This document shows positions 10,001-19,390 of a DNA stretch of 64,000 nt, piece by piece. The stretch comes from a virus. Each line of letters starts with the position of its first letter. Positions within the stretch are counted from its first letter, which is position 1. The stretch lies in the IMG/VR virus record IMGVR_UViG_3300027795_000039, positions 62,001-126,000 of that record. The stretch is one strand, 5' to 3'. A model generated the notes under the pieces. The model did not search any database, was not told the origin of the DNA, and was given only the letters and a program-made list of their open reading frames with translations. A program made the position numbers and the translations under genes.

Positions 10001-10257
10001 GACTTAATCAGTGAGTGAGCGATGTTCTGGATGTACGCGGGGAGCTGTGCTTTTTTATCTCCCCAAAGACCGTGAGTACCGAGTAGGTGATGCATCGTAG
10101 ATAGTGTTGCGGTTTCAGCAGATTTAATAGTATTACCGGTGTTAGCACGCTTTTGATGCGCTATGTGAAGTTTATCCCGCTGTATCGACGTCATTCCAGC
10201 TGGGATAATGACACGGTTCCCAGCCTGGTCTTGCCCGGATACCTCTATGGTTTCCAT
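7063..10257 (-). CDS. triple ART-domain effector with motif tag
   Basis: 1064 residues. Residues 50-135 are a helical domain (THGLWGDKKAQLPAYIQNIA) of a kind found in phage head-region proteins. The tag LIKLGGPEGYIHGFICVRPPCG follows at about 151-172, then a beta-rich module (residues 175-240) repeated in other proteins here. Three ART-like domains come next: about 360-485 (LHRGVHG; HEYTMAP), 665-775 (VHRGMAQ; STSAEP; ESELILNRN with the E-x-E pair) and 955-1060 (ISRGITL; NEGEVVTGGRY, also E-x-E). ARTs transfer ADP-ribose from NAD to targets. The first ART lacks a clear E-x-E, so its activity is doubtful. A second copy of the beta module (818-870) has no tag. The ATG overlaps the upstream stop by 13 nt. 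Confidence 0.8.
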   Translation of the reverse strand: METIEVSGQDQAGNRVIIPAGMTSIQRDKLHIAHQKRANTGNTIKSAETATLSTMHHLLGTHGLWGDKKAQLPAYIQNIAHSLIKSGHTESEAISIAIGAVKRWASGRGKVTPEVRAAASKALAEWEKLKAEHSKTKSVVPDFFWQSQPDLIKLGGPEGYIHGFICVRPPCGEKPGKISRDDLQVKRDGTILHKPSGYGVGHVDKNAAGKFTATHSDGHTSSHKDKETAVRALMGHYNSGKTKRDFDGADEAKKPVTSVEKPAVQQSGIKPAVSGKKPATEKPSPDTGKELTSIPLWDTTHYGEVPGGISDADKKNAESVYYSSAFGATNKALRNDKVPASKQKAVDGLTKLIGKAKPTEEPTLLHRGVHGANDIFGPVGSMNGKTFQDKGFTSMTSIGGIANMYQGKDAAHITVHAPSGTQMLKAKDLITGDSSSRQALNKSRNAVHEYTMAPNAKFHVDSDELDKNGNRQIHVTVLPHGDNDKVVESVKPSDTSKTTNTTSKFADQLTKTPTAASRKNIVHDASDDDLKAADQAFANRATKLGKDGKVSRAHKSVKDEIARRGGAKSTMAVAKPSEAVTSAKPTNVVDDKKSAAANALADYKKMSDVAASGASPAAVKAVSNYTANDYYSLNGQLRGGNIDSVNSPNVKSIDSAFDSAKPLNRDITVHRGMAQASQLLGPAGKSVGKTFSDKAYVSTSAEPDIAEKNFGEGVDSAIMHITVPKGTKVVKPGSASFVPTESELILNRNSNFRVDRDEVDKKGQRHVYLTQLPKSADHSGATEAKPKKVAGSDVIASSDSAGKPKTATPASSVKSADIKLNDDGSVVSKKTGAEVGAVRYMPGGSFEATHGDGTTTTHKTPAEAVKAIAGTTTPAALARVPKPGELSTATKQHLVSIWSNSFRYSNNSYMHGKEGEDFTHELHRLLSTNTPPKNCGNGCQEAHKFLGMVDKDADVQHGEISRGITLGDADAKRMFQPGQTMDMPVASWTTKPEWAASFADKTGEPGKTKVIIHTSPGAKGLSLSKLSLFNEGEVVTGGRYSVDKVQTADGIMNVYVTQKDFSAH

Positions 10258-11948
10258 GGATCAAGACCATTCTCACTCATGTAAGCATGTACTTGACTTT
10301 GCAACTGCGGTAGCATTTGTAGGTCACCAAGTGCAAGTTGACCAGCTGGATTTTCATGGTGCTGTGAAGCAAGTTCAGCGAATTGTTCACGTGCAGCTGT
10401 GTTTGCGCCAACTACATCAGCACGGAAATGTGGTTCAGTACTACCGGGATACATTATTTCATCAATACCCTGGTATTTACTTATTTCTCTACTAAGCTGA
10501 CGCCACTTAGGTGTACCTGAGTATTCACCGTTCTCATCGAGGAAATGCATCGCCTCATGGACTGGAGCGTATTTGTCGCTTCCAGCAGCGATAAGCATTT
10601 TTTTGTTCCTGTGATCAGACAAAGCGTTAACGTTCAGGTTATAGCCAGCTTCACCTGGCGTCATCTGGTAATCAAAACCGTATTTATTCATCTGTTCTCT
10701 AGTAAGGCTCTTACCAGGAACAGATATAATTTTTACTTTCTTTTTCAGGAGTTTATCCTGGTTTTTATCAGAAATACGACCAAGTGAATTCAGCAGAAGG
10801 CCGTGCTCATAATTAGACTCATCTTCCATTGTTACTGCCTGTGATAGCTGACGGCCTAGAGCGTGAGTCCATTTACCGTGATCATCACGTGATTCAAGCG
10901 GGTTGAAGTGAAAGCTAACTTTCTCAACAACCACGCTGTTGTTGATTTTACTTACTGTGTTTTCATCACCAGCCATGAAGTCGTTGTTCCATGGCTGCTT
11001 CCCAGCCTTCATCGCCAACGCGGCGTGACTCGCCATAGCGAGTGCCATCGAATTCGCATCATCGGGATCCATGCCACCGTGTACTAGCTCAGAAGCCACA
11101 GCAGCAGCCACGTGGGCAATTGCGCCGGGTGATATAGACGTATCTGCCTTGGCAACACCGAGTGCTGTCACAGGCGCTCGGTGGAACGACATTGGGATCT
11201 TGCCGAGAACGGTTCTGGCTCGTGCCGCTACACCTGCCACCATCTTCGGCGCCCCGTGAGTTTTGATGTGCACGGCAGACTTAGCGAAAACTTTACCGAT
11301 TTCCGGCAAATGCTCGTGAAGCAATGGTGCCAGCGCTACCAGTGAAGCACCACCAGTAAAGAATGATAGAGCGATGGACGCGATAATTGTACCGATTTCA
11401 ATACCGATATCAATTTTCGAGTCTTTTTTCTGCTCGTCTTTCAACTCTTTTTGCAGGTCAGCGATGCGTTCATCGACTTGCTTCGCGTGCTCAGCAAGGA
11501 GGTCATCAATCGGTGATTTAGTACCTTGTGCTTCTTTCGCAGCCTCAGCTGTGATTGCCTCAAGTGTGGGGTGATCACTTGGCTTAGCTTCACCAGCTAC
11601 CTCAGCTGGTTTCTCCGCTGGTTTTTCTGGTGGTTTCCTGGTTTCCTCAGGCTTTACTGCTTTGTTATGACGGCGAGCGACAGCGGCAACAGCATCCGCA
11701 CGCTTCTCGTGATTGCTGTTTTTATCCTCACCTGGCCGTGACGCAACATACTTACCACCGCGCTTGCCAACTTGTCCCACGGCGTAGCCGGTTGGACGGT
11801 GTACCACGGTTCCATTACGGGTAACACCGAGGTCAGCCGCTTTTACCTTACCTGGACCATCGTGACCACACGGCGGACGCACGCATACCCAGCCGTGTTC
11901 ATACCCCTCCGGTCCCACCTTCGTGATCTCCGGTGCCATCACACTCAT
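10245..11948 (-). CDS. motif-tagged metalloprotease-like effector
   Basis: 567 residues from ATG 11948 (GAGG upstream, 7 nt after the previous stop). The tag TKVGPEGYEHGWVCVRPPCG is at residues 9-28, followed by the repeated beta module (35-90). There are Pro/Glu-rich and coiled segments (100-175), a hydrophobic stretch (about 180-210) that could span a membrane, a helical domain (270-315), and an NPLESRDDHGKWT linker. A C-terminal zincin-like region has HEAMH at 464-468 and glutamates at 521/525 that could be the third ligand. The layout recalls the anthrax lethal-factor (ATLF) peptidase domain. A peptidase delivered with the virion fits the context; the substrate is unknown and the third ligand is uncertain. 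Confidence 0.7.
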   Translation of the reverse strand: MSVMAPEITKVGPEGYEHGWVCVRPPCGHDGPGKVKAADLGVTRNGTVVHRPTGYAVGQVGKRGGKYVASRPGEDKNSNHEKRADAVAAVARRHNKAVKPEETRKPPEKPAEKPAEVAGEAKPSDHPTLEAITAEAAKEAQGTKSPIDDLLAEHAKQVDERIADLQKELKDEQKKDSKIDIGIEIGTIIASIALSFFTGGASLVALAPLLHEHLPEIGKVFAKSAVHIKTHGAPKMVAGVAARARTVLGKIPMSFHRAPVTALGVAKADTSISPGAIAHVAAAVASELVHGGMDPDDANSMALAMASHAALAMKAGKQPWNNDFMAGDENTVSKINNSVVVEKVSFHFNPLESRDDHGKWTHALGRQLSQAVTMEDESNYEHGLLLNSLGRISDKNQDKLLKKKVKIISVPGKSLTREQMNKYGFDYQMTPGEAGYNLNVNALSDHRNKKMLIAAGSDKYAPVHEAMHFLDENGEYSGTPKWRQLSREISKYQGIDEIMYPGSTEPHFRADVVGANTAAREQFAELASQHHENPAGQLALGDLQMLPQLQSQVHAYMSENGLDPWKP

Positions 11949-11955
11949 CGGGGCC

Positions 11956-12300
11956 TCACGTTCTATTTTGACCAGGTGGTCCAGATATACCAGCGAAGGT
12001 CGTGGTACCATCCTGCTGCAATCGTTCTGCCCCAGGCCGGTCCCATTCCATAAGCCACTTCGCGGTCTGGATCTTAAGCTGCTGTGGCGCGGGAATCCAG
12101 GATGGCAACTGGGTAAATTTCTTAACCCGCTGCACGTCTTCCTCAGTGGGCGGGTAATGGATTCCCTTAAACAGGTGCTCGAACTGGTCAATATCACTGC
12201 CATCATAGTGCTGGAAATCCCAGGATAGCGTTTTCAGCCAGTCTTCATTCCAGTCATCATTACTAAACGAGTACGGCTGAGTCAAAGAGCTTTCGGTCAC
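11956..12300 (-). CDS. stand-alone copy of the minor head protein N-terminal domain
   Basis: 114 residues, GTG start at 12300. NEDWLKTLSW at about residues 18-27 and the later PSWIPAPQQLKI align with the first 70 residues of the minor head protein (30374-33634) and with the 90-residue product at 28252-28524. The gene begins 3 nt after the 2093-residue gene and stops 7 nt before the metalloprotease-like gene. It is probably a duplicated fragment that came with a recombination event; it may still fold and bind where the minor head protein binds. Confidence 0.65.
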   Translation of the reverse strand: MTESSLTQPYSFSNDDWNEDWLKTLSWDFQHYDGSDIDQFEHLFKGIHYPPTEEDVQRVKKFTQLPSWIPAPQQLKIQTAKWLMEWDRPGAERLQQDGTTTFAGISGPPGQNRT

Positions 12301-12302
12301 GA

Positions 12303-15300
12303 TCAGCCCTTCGACTTTTCGATCTTAACCTGCCCCGGTGCTGCCATGACCACCCACTCTCGTTCCTTCAAACAACCGTTACCAGTCCGAGGAGTCGACA
12401 TGATCAGGTTAGCGGGAACACTCGCAGCAACCTGAACACCAGAACTACCGTAACCGTAGAACTTACCTGCTTCACCGCTGGCGTGCGACCACGATGACAA
12501 CGGCCGCCAGTCTGATTCCGCTACATCAGCTGTGCTACCGGCTGGCTTTAGCTTTGGGTTAAAATGACTACCACTAGGGTCAAGATTAGTCTTCAACCAA
12601 TTTGGTATCTCATTGTTTGCGTCAAACCCCATCGCTCGGTGAAGTGTAACACTCGTGATACCAGCTTTTTTCAGCTCTCGCTGAGTAACGTTATATTGCG
12701 CTCGGACAAATTCGCGAAGTGCAGCCTGGTTATCGTTGTAGTATTTGTCGACCTGAGTTTGCAGATCACCAGTTTCCGCAGCCCACTTCTTCGCGCTTGG
12801 AAGGCCAAACTCATCAGCAGCCGCACGCTGCACACCAAGCGCACCGAGGTGACTGTCGTTTGAGGTTTGCTTCCATACCTCAATTGCAGAGCTAACCAGC
12901 TCTGCACGGAGGTGACGCTCATCTTCGGCGGTAAACGGCTCATTTTTATCTGGAGCAAGATCAGCCAGGTACGCTGACAGCAACTTACGTGCCACATCAG
13001 CTTCATCAGCTACCTTCAGCTTCTCCGATGGTGTATTTGAATAAGTACTAAACGGCTTGTAACCAACGCTTCCATAACTACTCGTTACGATTCCTTTACT
13101 GGAACCAATCGCAGCAAGCACTTGTCTTTGCGATAGTGGCAAGCCACTAGCAGCGAGCAATTCTTGTGTTTCCGGTTTCGCCAGGTCTTGCCTCACATCG
13201 GCCGGAACCGTGTTCTTATTTTGCAACCGGTTTAGCAGGTCTTCAACTATCGGACGGCTTTTATTAGCATTCGCACTAAAATAGTTTCCTGGTTCGTTGA
13301 AAACATCAGCGCTGTGATGAACTGAAACTGCACTAATACCTTCTTTGGCGATGCTGTTAACTAGTGAATTTGGCAAACGTGAATTGTCATTGTTACCACC
13401 GGCCATCTTCGCCATGTCCTGTGTGGAAACACTACTCATCTCATCAGCAATCAGGTGAGCCGCGTTGTTTTTGTACTTACCAGCATCGCTAGTGTCAACA
13501 CTTTTACCGGTTACCTTGTTACCGGTAGCCATGTAACCCTCGGCGATGCTACTGCCGATGTCGCCAACACGGGCGGATGTAAACTGACCAGGTGCCTCTT
13601 CAGCTGTCAGCTTCTCGGCGGCTGCTGGCTTCACCTTAATGGAATCAGCCAGTTTCTTCACATCGGGTGAAAACGACTTTGAGTCATCACCAGCATACTT
13701 ACCATTCATGACCTTAGCGAGGTTACGCAAGCGAGATTCTGCTTCACTTACGTTACCTTCATCATGAAGCTTAGCAGCCTGACTAAGCATACCCTTATAC
13801 TGCGCCTTGTAGTATGAAGCAATATGTGTGTTTTCCAGATCAGCACGCAGCTTTGCTGCTCGATCGCCGAATGACTCAAAGCTAAGATCTTTATCATGCT
13901 GCTTCTCGAGTGCTGCAAGCGACTTCTTAAGCCCCGCTCGTGCAGCAGTGATCTTATTTTTTGTATCACCATATGCGTACTTACTAGCGTCAGCGAGTGA
14001 TATGTCAAGTTTCCGCGCAGACCTGATAACATCAGCAGCTTTACCTGCCTTCAACTGGGCGGCTACTGCATCCGAGTCTCTCAGCGATGCTACCATACCA
14101 CTGCTACCAGGTATAAGTGATTCAGCATTCTTTGTCGCATCAGCGATCTGTGATGCCAGCCCGTGTGCCAGTTGCACCGTGTACGGTGTTTCTGGTTTTA
14201 CTTCACTTGCTTTTTTCAGGCCAGCAGCCACGGAGATCTTGTCGTGGATGGCCTGGATCGCGTTAATCTGCTTATCAGTGGTATTTGTATTTACACCATC
14301 TGTAACATATTGATCGAGGATATCATGCAAATCATCGAGTATGCCGTGCAAGCTATCGAGTGCGCCTTGCGTGTTACCGTCAGTTAGCTGACTGCTAACA
14401 GCGTCTAGTGTATCTTTTTCATCAGCAAGAAATGGCAAGCTAGCCTTAGCTGTGGCGATACTAGCCTGAGCGCTTTCCACATCAGCTGACTTCAGTTTTT
14501 TCGGGACTTTTTTCAAACCGGCTGCGACAGAGAGCTTGTTGTGGATAGCCTGCATCGCAGCGATTTTTTTATCATCATCTGTAGCATCGATGATCTCTTG
14601 CAAGTGGCTAAGTGCACCTGGTGTGTCATTAGCCAGCACTTTGGCTTTAGCATTATTGAGTATAGTTTGGCCAACCAAACCAAATGCCAGGTCCGGATTA
14701 TTCTGCGCAGCGGTAATACTATCATAAACTGCTTTAGCATCAGCTGATTTGAGGTTTTTCGGTTTCTTCGGTGCTTTAGTAAGACCGGCAGCTGTGGAAA
14801 GCTTGTCATGAGCGATTTGAAGTTTACTAAGCGTACTTTCATCATATGTATCAGCATTATCAATTACTGATTGCAGATCACTCAACGCACCGTGAGAATC
14901 ACCCGCTACCAGTTTACTTTTAGCGCTTTCCAGTAGTTTATCATTGCTAGTGTGCGCTGCAAAATCGTTTTGTGCTTTTACTATTGCAAGGTGAATTGCC
15001 TCAACATCAGCCTGCTTCAACTTCGGTACCTTTGATGCACTGCCAAGGCCGGCAGCTGCAGATATCTTAGCATGAATAGCTTTAACTGCTTCAGCTTCAT
15101 CAGAACTGCCGTAATCATCTAGACTATCACTCAGTTCATGGAGTGAATCAAGCGCACCTTGCGTGTCACCGTCTGACAATTTCGCGCTGATAACATCAAG
15201 CTTGTTGTAAGAACCACTACCAGGCATAAAGCTATTCTGCGCAGCGCTGATATCATTCTTTACACTGCTAAGATCCGCTGCCTTTAGCTTCTTCAGCTTC

Positions 15301-18300
15301 GGTACATTTACCGGGTTAACCACAGCTGGTAGCTTACCAATTGGTGGATTCAGCTTCTCATATACACTATCATGGAGATCAGCAATTTCAGCTCCAGGAT
15401 AACCATCAACATCAAATTCGTATTTGGCATCTGACAAAAGATCAAGCGCCTTTGCACCGTCACCAGCTTGAAGCGCGGTTTTTATCGCGCCCAATACTTG
15501 GTCCGCGTGAGGATCACCGCTAAAAAGCGTCAAACCATCGATATCATTGATTTCATTACCGAAGTCTGGTGATCCGGCACCAGTTACAGCTGACACATCA
15601 GGTACCGGTTTACCAGCAGTCAGTGCATCTTGCAACAAGCTAACCTTATTGCTGTTAGCCAGGTCACCATCACCATTAAATGCATCAATGGCACCCTGAA
15701 GGTGTTCTTTGACATCATCGATATTGCCTGTATTCAACGCCAGGTATGCATCTGTTAGATGACCATTTGCTTGAATGTTTGAGGCGTTGTTATTTATATC
15801 TGCGATGGCATTTTGGTATGCATTAGTATCAATCGCAGGTGATTTCGCCGGTATAGCTGGTGAATTTTTCAGCTGGTTTTCAAAACTAATGGTGTGGTTA
15901 AGCAGATCGATGTCACCAGTCATCACTGCGTCACTCTTCACTTTATCAAGTGAAGCTGCTGCGACGGCTTCTTTACCATCAACCAAGTGTGCTGACGCTT
16001 CATTGAGATGAGCCGCTGCCACCGGATCTGTCGTCACCTGCGACAAACTTGCAAGGTTATCTGCAAGTGATTTACTCGGGTCCGGCTCCCAGTTCGCTAC
16101 ACTTTGGTCTACCAGGTGTGCTGCTGGTTTTACTTTTTTACCGAGAAGCGCATCATGAATCTGCTGGACTTTACTCGCATTCATGATATCATCTTTATTA
16201 CTACTAGCGTACAACACACTAGTCGCATCACTGAGGTGTTCTACCGCGTTAGTGGTATTCCCCGCACCAAGCGCATCGTATGCCAGCGTCAGGTGATCAT
16301 CTGCATCACTGCTCGCAATATGATCCTGCGTCTGGGATATAGCATCCATGTACGCATTAGTATTGATATCTGGCTTTAGCTTTACTTTTGGTTTTACTGG
16401 GTGAGCCACATCAGATGAGTGAAACGCCTCATTAGAAAGCTGGTACATCGCATGAGCGAGAGCCATGTCGTGCGTTCCATTACCAGCTTGAGTAAGAAGT
16501 TCTCCCGCCACATTATGATCACCACTTACCAATGATGCAGCGGCTGATGTCAGGTAATCTTTTACAGCTTCATCTGATGAAAGATCATGAATCGCAGCTA
16601 TCTTTTGTGGCAACGCGCTTTGAGCGAGAGCAGCGTCGATTGGTGAAACAGACGGTGCACTAGCTGGTTTTATCGCTTCACCAGCTGCTTCATCTGGTTC
16701 TCCCAGCAGGTCCTTCTCCCACTGTGCCATGTAAGCATCTGGTTTTACTTTACCAGCCTCAAGTGAAGTGCCGATTGTCATCGCTTGCGAGGCGACATCG
16801 TGCTCACCTTGCGCGTTCAATGCGACAGCGGCTGCGGCAAGTTTAGTGCTCGCTTTATCATAGTCACCGGTGTTAACCGCCGCATACGCGTTTGTTAGAT
16901 GCTCGTGAGCTGTCCAGTTTTCCAGTGGTGGAACCTGACCAGTCAACTGCTCAATCGCGTCTTTATACGCTTTATCGTTAACAGATGATTCACCGGGAAT
17001 GTAACCGTAGGTATCTTTGAAGTCTTCTGGACTTACATCTGATGGCAGTTTACCAGTTTCCTGGTAGTATTCCTCACTGGTCATCAATCCTTTATCCCAC
17101 AGGTAATCTGGGCTGTTTTTATCAACTGCCACTGGTTCAACAGGCTTGGCAGCGAGTTTGTCCTTCAGCGCCTGCAGTGCCTCTTCAGAGGCGATCTGGT
17201 CTTTTGTTTTACCAGCTGGTGCACTTACCGCAGGTGCGTTCAACGGCTTCGGTGCGTCTGATAGTGCCAGACCAGTATCATGAATATGCGTCTGAAGCAA
17301 CTTATTTGGTTTAAAGAACAGATTTGCTGCTTCTTCAGCTTTCGTCAGCTCAACACCAGCGGTAACATGATCACCAGCAGCGAGTGCTGTTTTTGCCTTT
17401 TCAAGGTGATCAGCAGCTTCATCGCTGGCATCTGGCTCTTTAGCACGATCATTCAATACTGATACGTTGTGATATAGTACAGCTGATTTTGCTGCGTCAG
17501 CTCGATTTGCGAATGTACCACCAAGCTTTACTTTCTTACCATCCGCACCGTGGTGCGTCATCGAGTAGGTACCATCCGCGTTCTTCCGCAGCGCACCGAT
17601 CTGGGTACCATCACCAGCGAGTACCTTGCCATTTTTCGTGTTAAAAACAGCCTCGCTGTATTGCGGTCCACACGGTGGTCTTACGCAGATGTAACCGTGT
17701 ATGTACCCTTCTTTGCCAACCTTTATCAGATGGGCAAGGCGGATGATGATCTTACCGGCCGCGTTTTTCCTAGCAAATGATACTGGTTCCCAGTTACCAG
17801 GAGCATCATCATCCCGGTTGTCTTCCTCTTCCGGTTCCTCGTCATTTTCTTGCTGTCCAACCAGATCATACGGCACCAAACCACTAACCGCACCAGAACC
17901 AGCAACCGCACCAGCGGTAATGTTCTTGGTAACGAATTCCCAGACCGTCGGCAGCTTCACAACATCATCTGGAGATAGCTCAGGTACTGGCTTCAGTATA
18001 TCATACATCACGGCGGCACTGCCAGTCGAGTGACCAGAAATTTTTATAAATTTATTCGCGGAAGCCTGGCCATTGCTAATCTGATAATCATGTGTCTGGA
18101 ACCACGGTGAATTCTCATTATCTGATGGCACGAAACCGACATATGCTTTAACAGGGCGGTTTTCTTTCCGGTACGCTAGTGCACGATGATGACCGTCCAC
18201 GATCTTCAGCCGATCATCACCTGGTACCTGCACCCCCACCACGGGGTGAACATCATTGTCAGCGCTACGGATTCGCTTCCGGAATTCCTTAACCCGCTTA

Positions 18301-18584
18301 CCCTGGTGACTCGCTGCCCACGAGTTCACATCATCCCAGTCAACTCGGTCCAGTGGAATCTCAACTGGACCAATCCACGGGATGGTGCGCACCCAGTTAA
18401 TACTATTGGGTGGGTAATTTGCGAGTAGCTGCTGGTAAACGTGCTCGGCCTCGACCGGATTCGGGTCGTGGAGGTTGGCAGCGTTTTTATGCAGTTCATT
18501 ACCGTTGAAGGAACCATAATCAAACGATACCGCGGCATCGTGATGCCAGTTTCCAAGAACACGTGATACATCAAGAGTTGTCAC
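12303..18584 (-). CDS. giant ParB-like / TPR-like repeat / ART effector
   Basis: 2093 residues from GTG 18584 (GAGGAAG upstream; 14-nt overlap with the previous gene). Residues 75-152 resemble a ParB/Srx-type domain (VEIPLDRVDW; GHHRALAYR). The tag LIKVGKEGYIHGYICVRPPCG is at about 286-306, followed by the repeated beta module. Residues 380-1500 form a long run of helical-hairpin repeats of about 70 residues, each with a motif like GDTQGALDSLHELSDSL, TPR-like. After a helical linker, a C-terminal ART (last 140 residues) shows LHRAMGF, LSSWS and KEREWVV with the E-x-E pair. The long helical array could act as a spacer or scaffold in the virion. The ParB-like fold may bind or hydrolyse nucleotides. 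Both roles are inferred. Confidence 0.75.
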   Translation of the reverse strand: MTTLDVSRVLGNWHHDAAVSFDYGSFNGNELHKNAANLHDPNPVEAEHVYQQLLANYPPNSINWVRTIPWIGPVEIPLDRVDWDDVNSWAASHQGKRVKEFRKRIRSADNDVHPVVGVQVPGDDRLKIVDGHHRALAYRKENRPVKAYVGFVPSDNENSPWFQTHDYQISNGQASANKFIKISGHSTGSAAVMYDILKPVPELSPDDVVKLPTVWEFVTKNITAGAVAGSGAVSGLVPYDLVGQQENDEEPEEEDNRDDDAPGNWEPVSFARKNAAGKIIIRLAHLIKVGKEGYIHGYICVRPPCGPQYSEAVFNTKNGKVLAGDGTQIGALRKNADGTYSMTHHGADGKKVKLGGTFANRADAAKSAVLYHNVSVLNDRAKEPDASDEAADHLEKAKTALAAGDHVTAGVELTKAEEAANLFFKPNKLLQTHIHDTGLALSDAPKPLNAPAVSAPAGKTKDQIASEEALQALKDKLAAKPVEPVAVDKNSPDYLWDKGLMTSEEYYQETGKLPSDVSPEDFKDTYGYIPGESSVNDKAYKDAIEQLTGQVPPLENWTAHEHLTNAYAAVNTGDYDKASTKLAAAAVALNAQGEHDVASQAMTIGTSLEAGKVKPDAYMAQWEKDLLGEPDEAAGEAIKPASAPSVSPIDAALAQSALPQKIAAIHDLSSDEAVKDYLTSAAASLVSGDHNVAGELLTQAGNGTHDMALAHAMYQLSNEAFHSSDVAHPVKPKVKLKPDINTNAYMDAISQTQDHIASSDADDHLTLAYDALGAGNTTNAVEHLSDATSVLYASSNKDDIMNASKVQQIHDALLGKKVKPAAHLVDQSVANWEPDPSKSLADNLASLSQVTTDPVAAAHLNEASAHLVDGKEAVAAASLDKVKSDAVMTGDIDLLNHTISFENQLKNSPAIPAKSPAIDTNAYQNAIADINNNASNIQANGHLTDAYLALNTGNIDDVKEHLQGAIDAFNGDGDLANSNKVSLLQDALTAGKPVPDVSAVTGAGSPDFGNEINDIDGLTLFSGDPHADQVLGAIKTALQAGDGAKALDLLSDAKYEFDVDGYPGAEIADLHDSVYEKLNPPIGKLPAVVNPVNVPKLKKLKAADLSSVKNDISAAQNSFMPGSGSYNKLDVISAKLSDGDTQGALDSLHELSDSLDDYGSSDEAEAVKAIHAKISAAAGLGSASKVPKLKQADVEAIHLAIVKAQNDFAAHTSNDKLLESAKSKLVAGDSHGALSDLQSVIDNADTYDESTLSKLQIAHDKLSTAAGLTKAPKKPKNLKSADAKAVYDSITAAQNNPDLAFGLVGQTILNNAKAKVLANDTPGALSHLQEIIDATDDDKKIAAMQAIHNKLSVAAGLKKVPKKLKSADVESAQASIATAKASLPFLADEKDTLDAVSSQLTDGNTQGALDSLHGILDDLHDILDQYVTDGVNTNTTDKQINAIQAIHDKISVAAGLKKASEVKPETPYTVQLAHGLASQIADATKNAESLIPGSSGMVASLRDSDAVAAQLKAGKAADVIRSARKLDISLADASKYAYGDTKNKITAARAGLKKSLAALEKQHDKDLSFESFGDRAAKLRADLENTHIASYYKAQYKGMLSQAAKLHDEGNVSEAESRLRNLAKVMNGKYAGDDSKSFSPDVKKLADSIKVKPAAAEKLTAEEAPGQFTSARVGDIGSSIAEGYMATGNKVTGKSVDTSDAGKYKNNAAHLIADEMSSVSTQDMAKMAGGNNDNSRLPNSLVNSIAKEGISAVSVHHSADVFNEPGNYFSANANKSRPIVEDLLNRLQNKNTVPADVRQDLAKPETQELLAASGLPLSQRQVLAAIGSSKGIVTSSYGSVGYKPFSTYSNTPSEKLKVADEADVARKLLSAYLADLAPDKNEPFTAEDERHLRAELVSSAIEVWKQTSNDSHLGALGVQRAAADEFGLPSAKKWAAETGDLQTQVDKYYNDNQAALREFVRAQYNVTQRELKKAGITSVTLHRAMGFDANNEIPNWLKTNLDPSGSHFNPKLKPAGSTADVAESDWRPLSSWSHASGEAGKFYGYGSSGVQVAASVPANLIMSTPRTGNGCLKEREWVVMAAPGQVKIEKSKG

Positions 18585-19320
18585 GTGGCACTTCCTCAAC
18601 CGTGATAACACGCAGATTAGGATAATCGTGGTGGTTTTCATTGGAGACCACGGTAAACTTACCGGATGGTGCCACGTACTCCGACTGGTATGCGTACTTC
18701 GGGTCACCATACCAGCTAACCGGGAGTGCGTGAATTCCAGTGATATTCCTGAGCATGACGTTACTGAGATCGCTTGAACCGGTTGGATCACTTAGCTCAC
18801 TTGACTGAGAAAACAGGTGAGCGACGCGCTCATCACTCGACCATGAAGCACTGTTATCAGTCGTAATTGTATCACCTGGTCTCAAGTTTTTCACCTGGTC
18901 AATCACGGCTTTTCGTTCGTCATAATCAGAATCACCGTTGCTCGTGTGAATACCGCGGTACAACGGTTTTTTCGTCACGTATGGCGAGCGCTTAACCACG
19001 TGCTCAACATTCAACAAATCCTGGTCACCAACAGCACTACCAGCGTATTGAGTGCGTTTCATGATTCCACGTTTAACACTGGTTTCATCTGGATCATCAT
19101 CGCGCAGTTTATCGAGATGTGAGATACGACTTGCGATGTCAGTCGCTTTTTTATCATCAAAACCATGACGTGTGACTGGAACAGCATCACCCGGACCAAC
19201 ATTGATCCATCCGTGGATATACCCTTCAGGACCTACCTTTACCAGCTCACCGACTGAAACAGACACGCGAAAACCGGCCACGGCTCGCGGGATTCTGATA
19301 TCTCGTACCGCAACAGCCAT
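18571..19320 (-). CDS. single ART-domain effector with Q-x-E site
   Basis: 249 residues from ATG 19320 (GTG 19329 is possible). The tag VKVGPEGYIHGWINV is at about residues 28-42. The ART core follows: LYRGIHT (R of the R-S-E triad), SASWSS (the S-x-S strand) and QSEYVAP, where the first Glu of E-x-E is replaced by Gln. In known families Q-x-E enzymes modify Asn or Gln (C3-like) and E-x-E enzymes modify Arg, so this domain may have a different target residue from its neighbours. Its stop overlaps the start of the 2093-residue gene. Confidence 0.75.
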   Translation of the reverse strand: MAVAVRDIRIPRAVAGFRVSVSVGELVKVGPEGYIHGWINVGPGDAVPVTRHGFDDKKATDIASRISHLDKLRDDDPDETSVKRGIMKRTQYAGSAVGDQDLLNVEHVVKRSPYVTKKPLYRGIHTSNGDSDYDERKAVIDQVKNLRPGDTITTDNSASWSSDERVAHLFSQSSELSDPTGSSDLSNVMLRNITGIHALPVSWYGDPKYAYQSEYVAPSGKFTVVSNENHHDYPNLRVITVEEVPRDNS

Positions 19321-19390
19321 GGCCGGCACCCTACCTTTTATCCAGTTTTCGGGTTACTCGCGCGTTAAAGTGCTAAGCGGTAAAACGATA

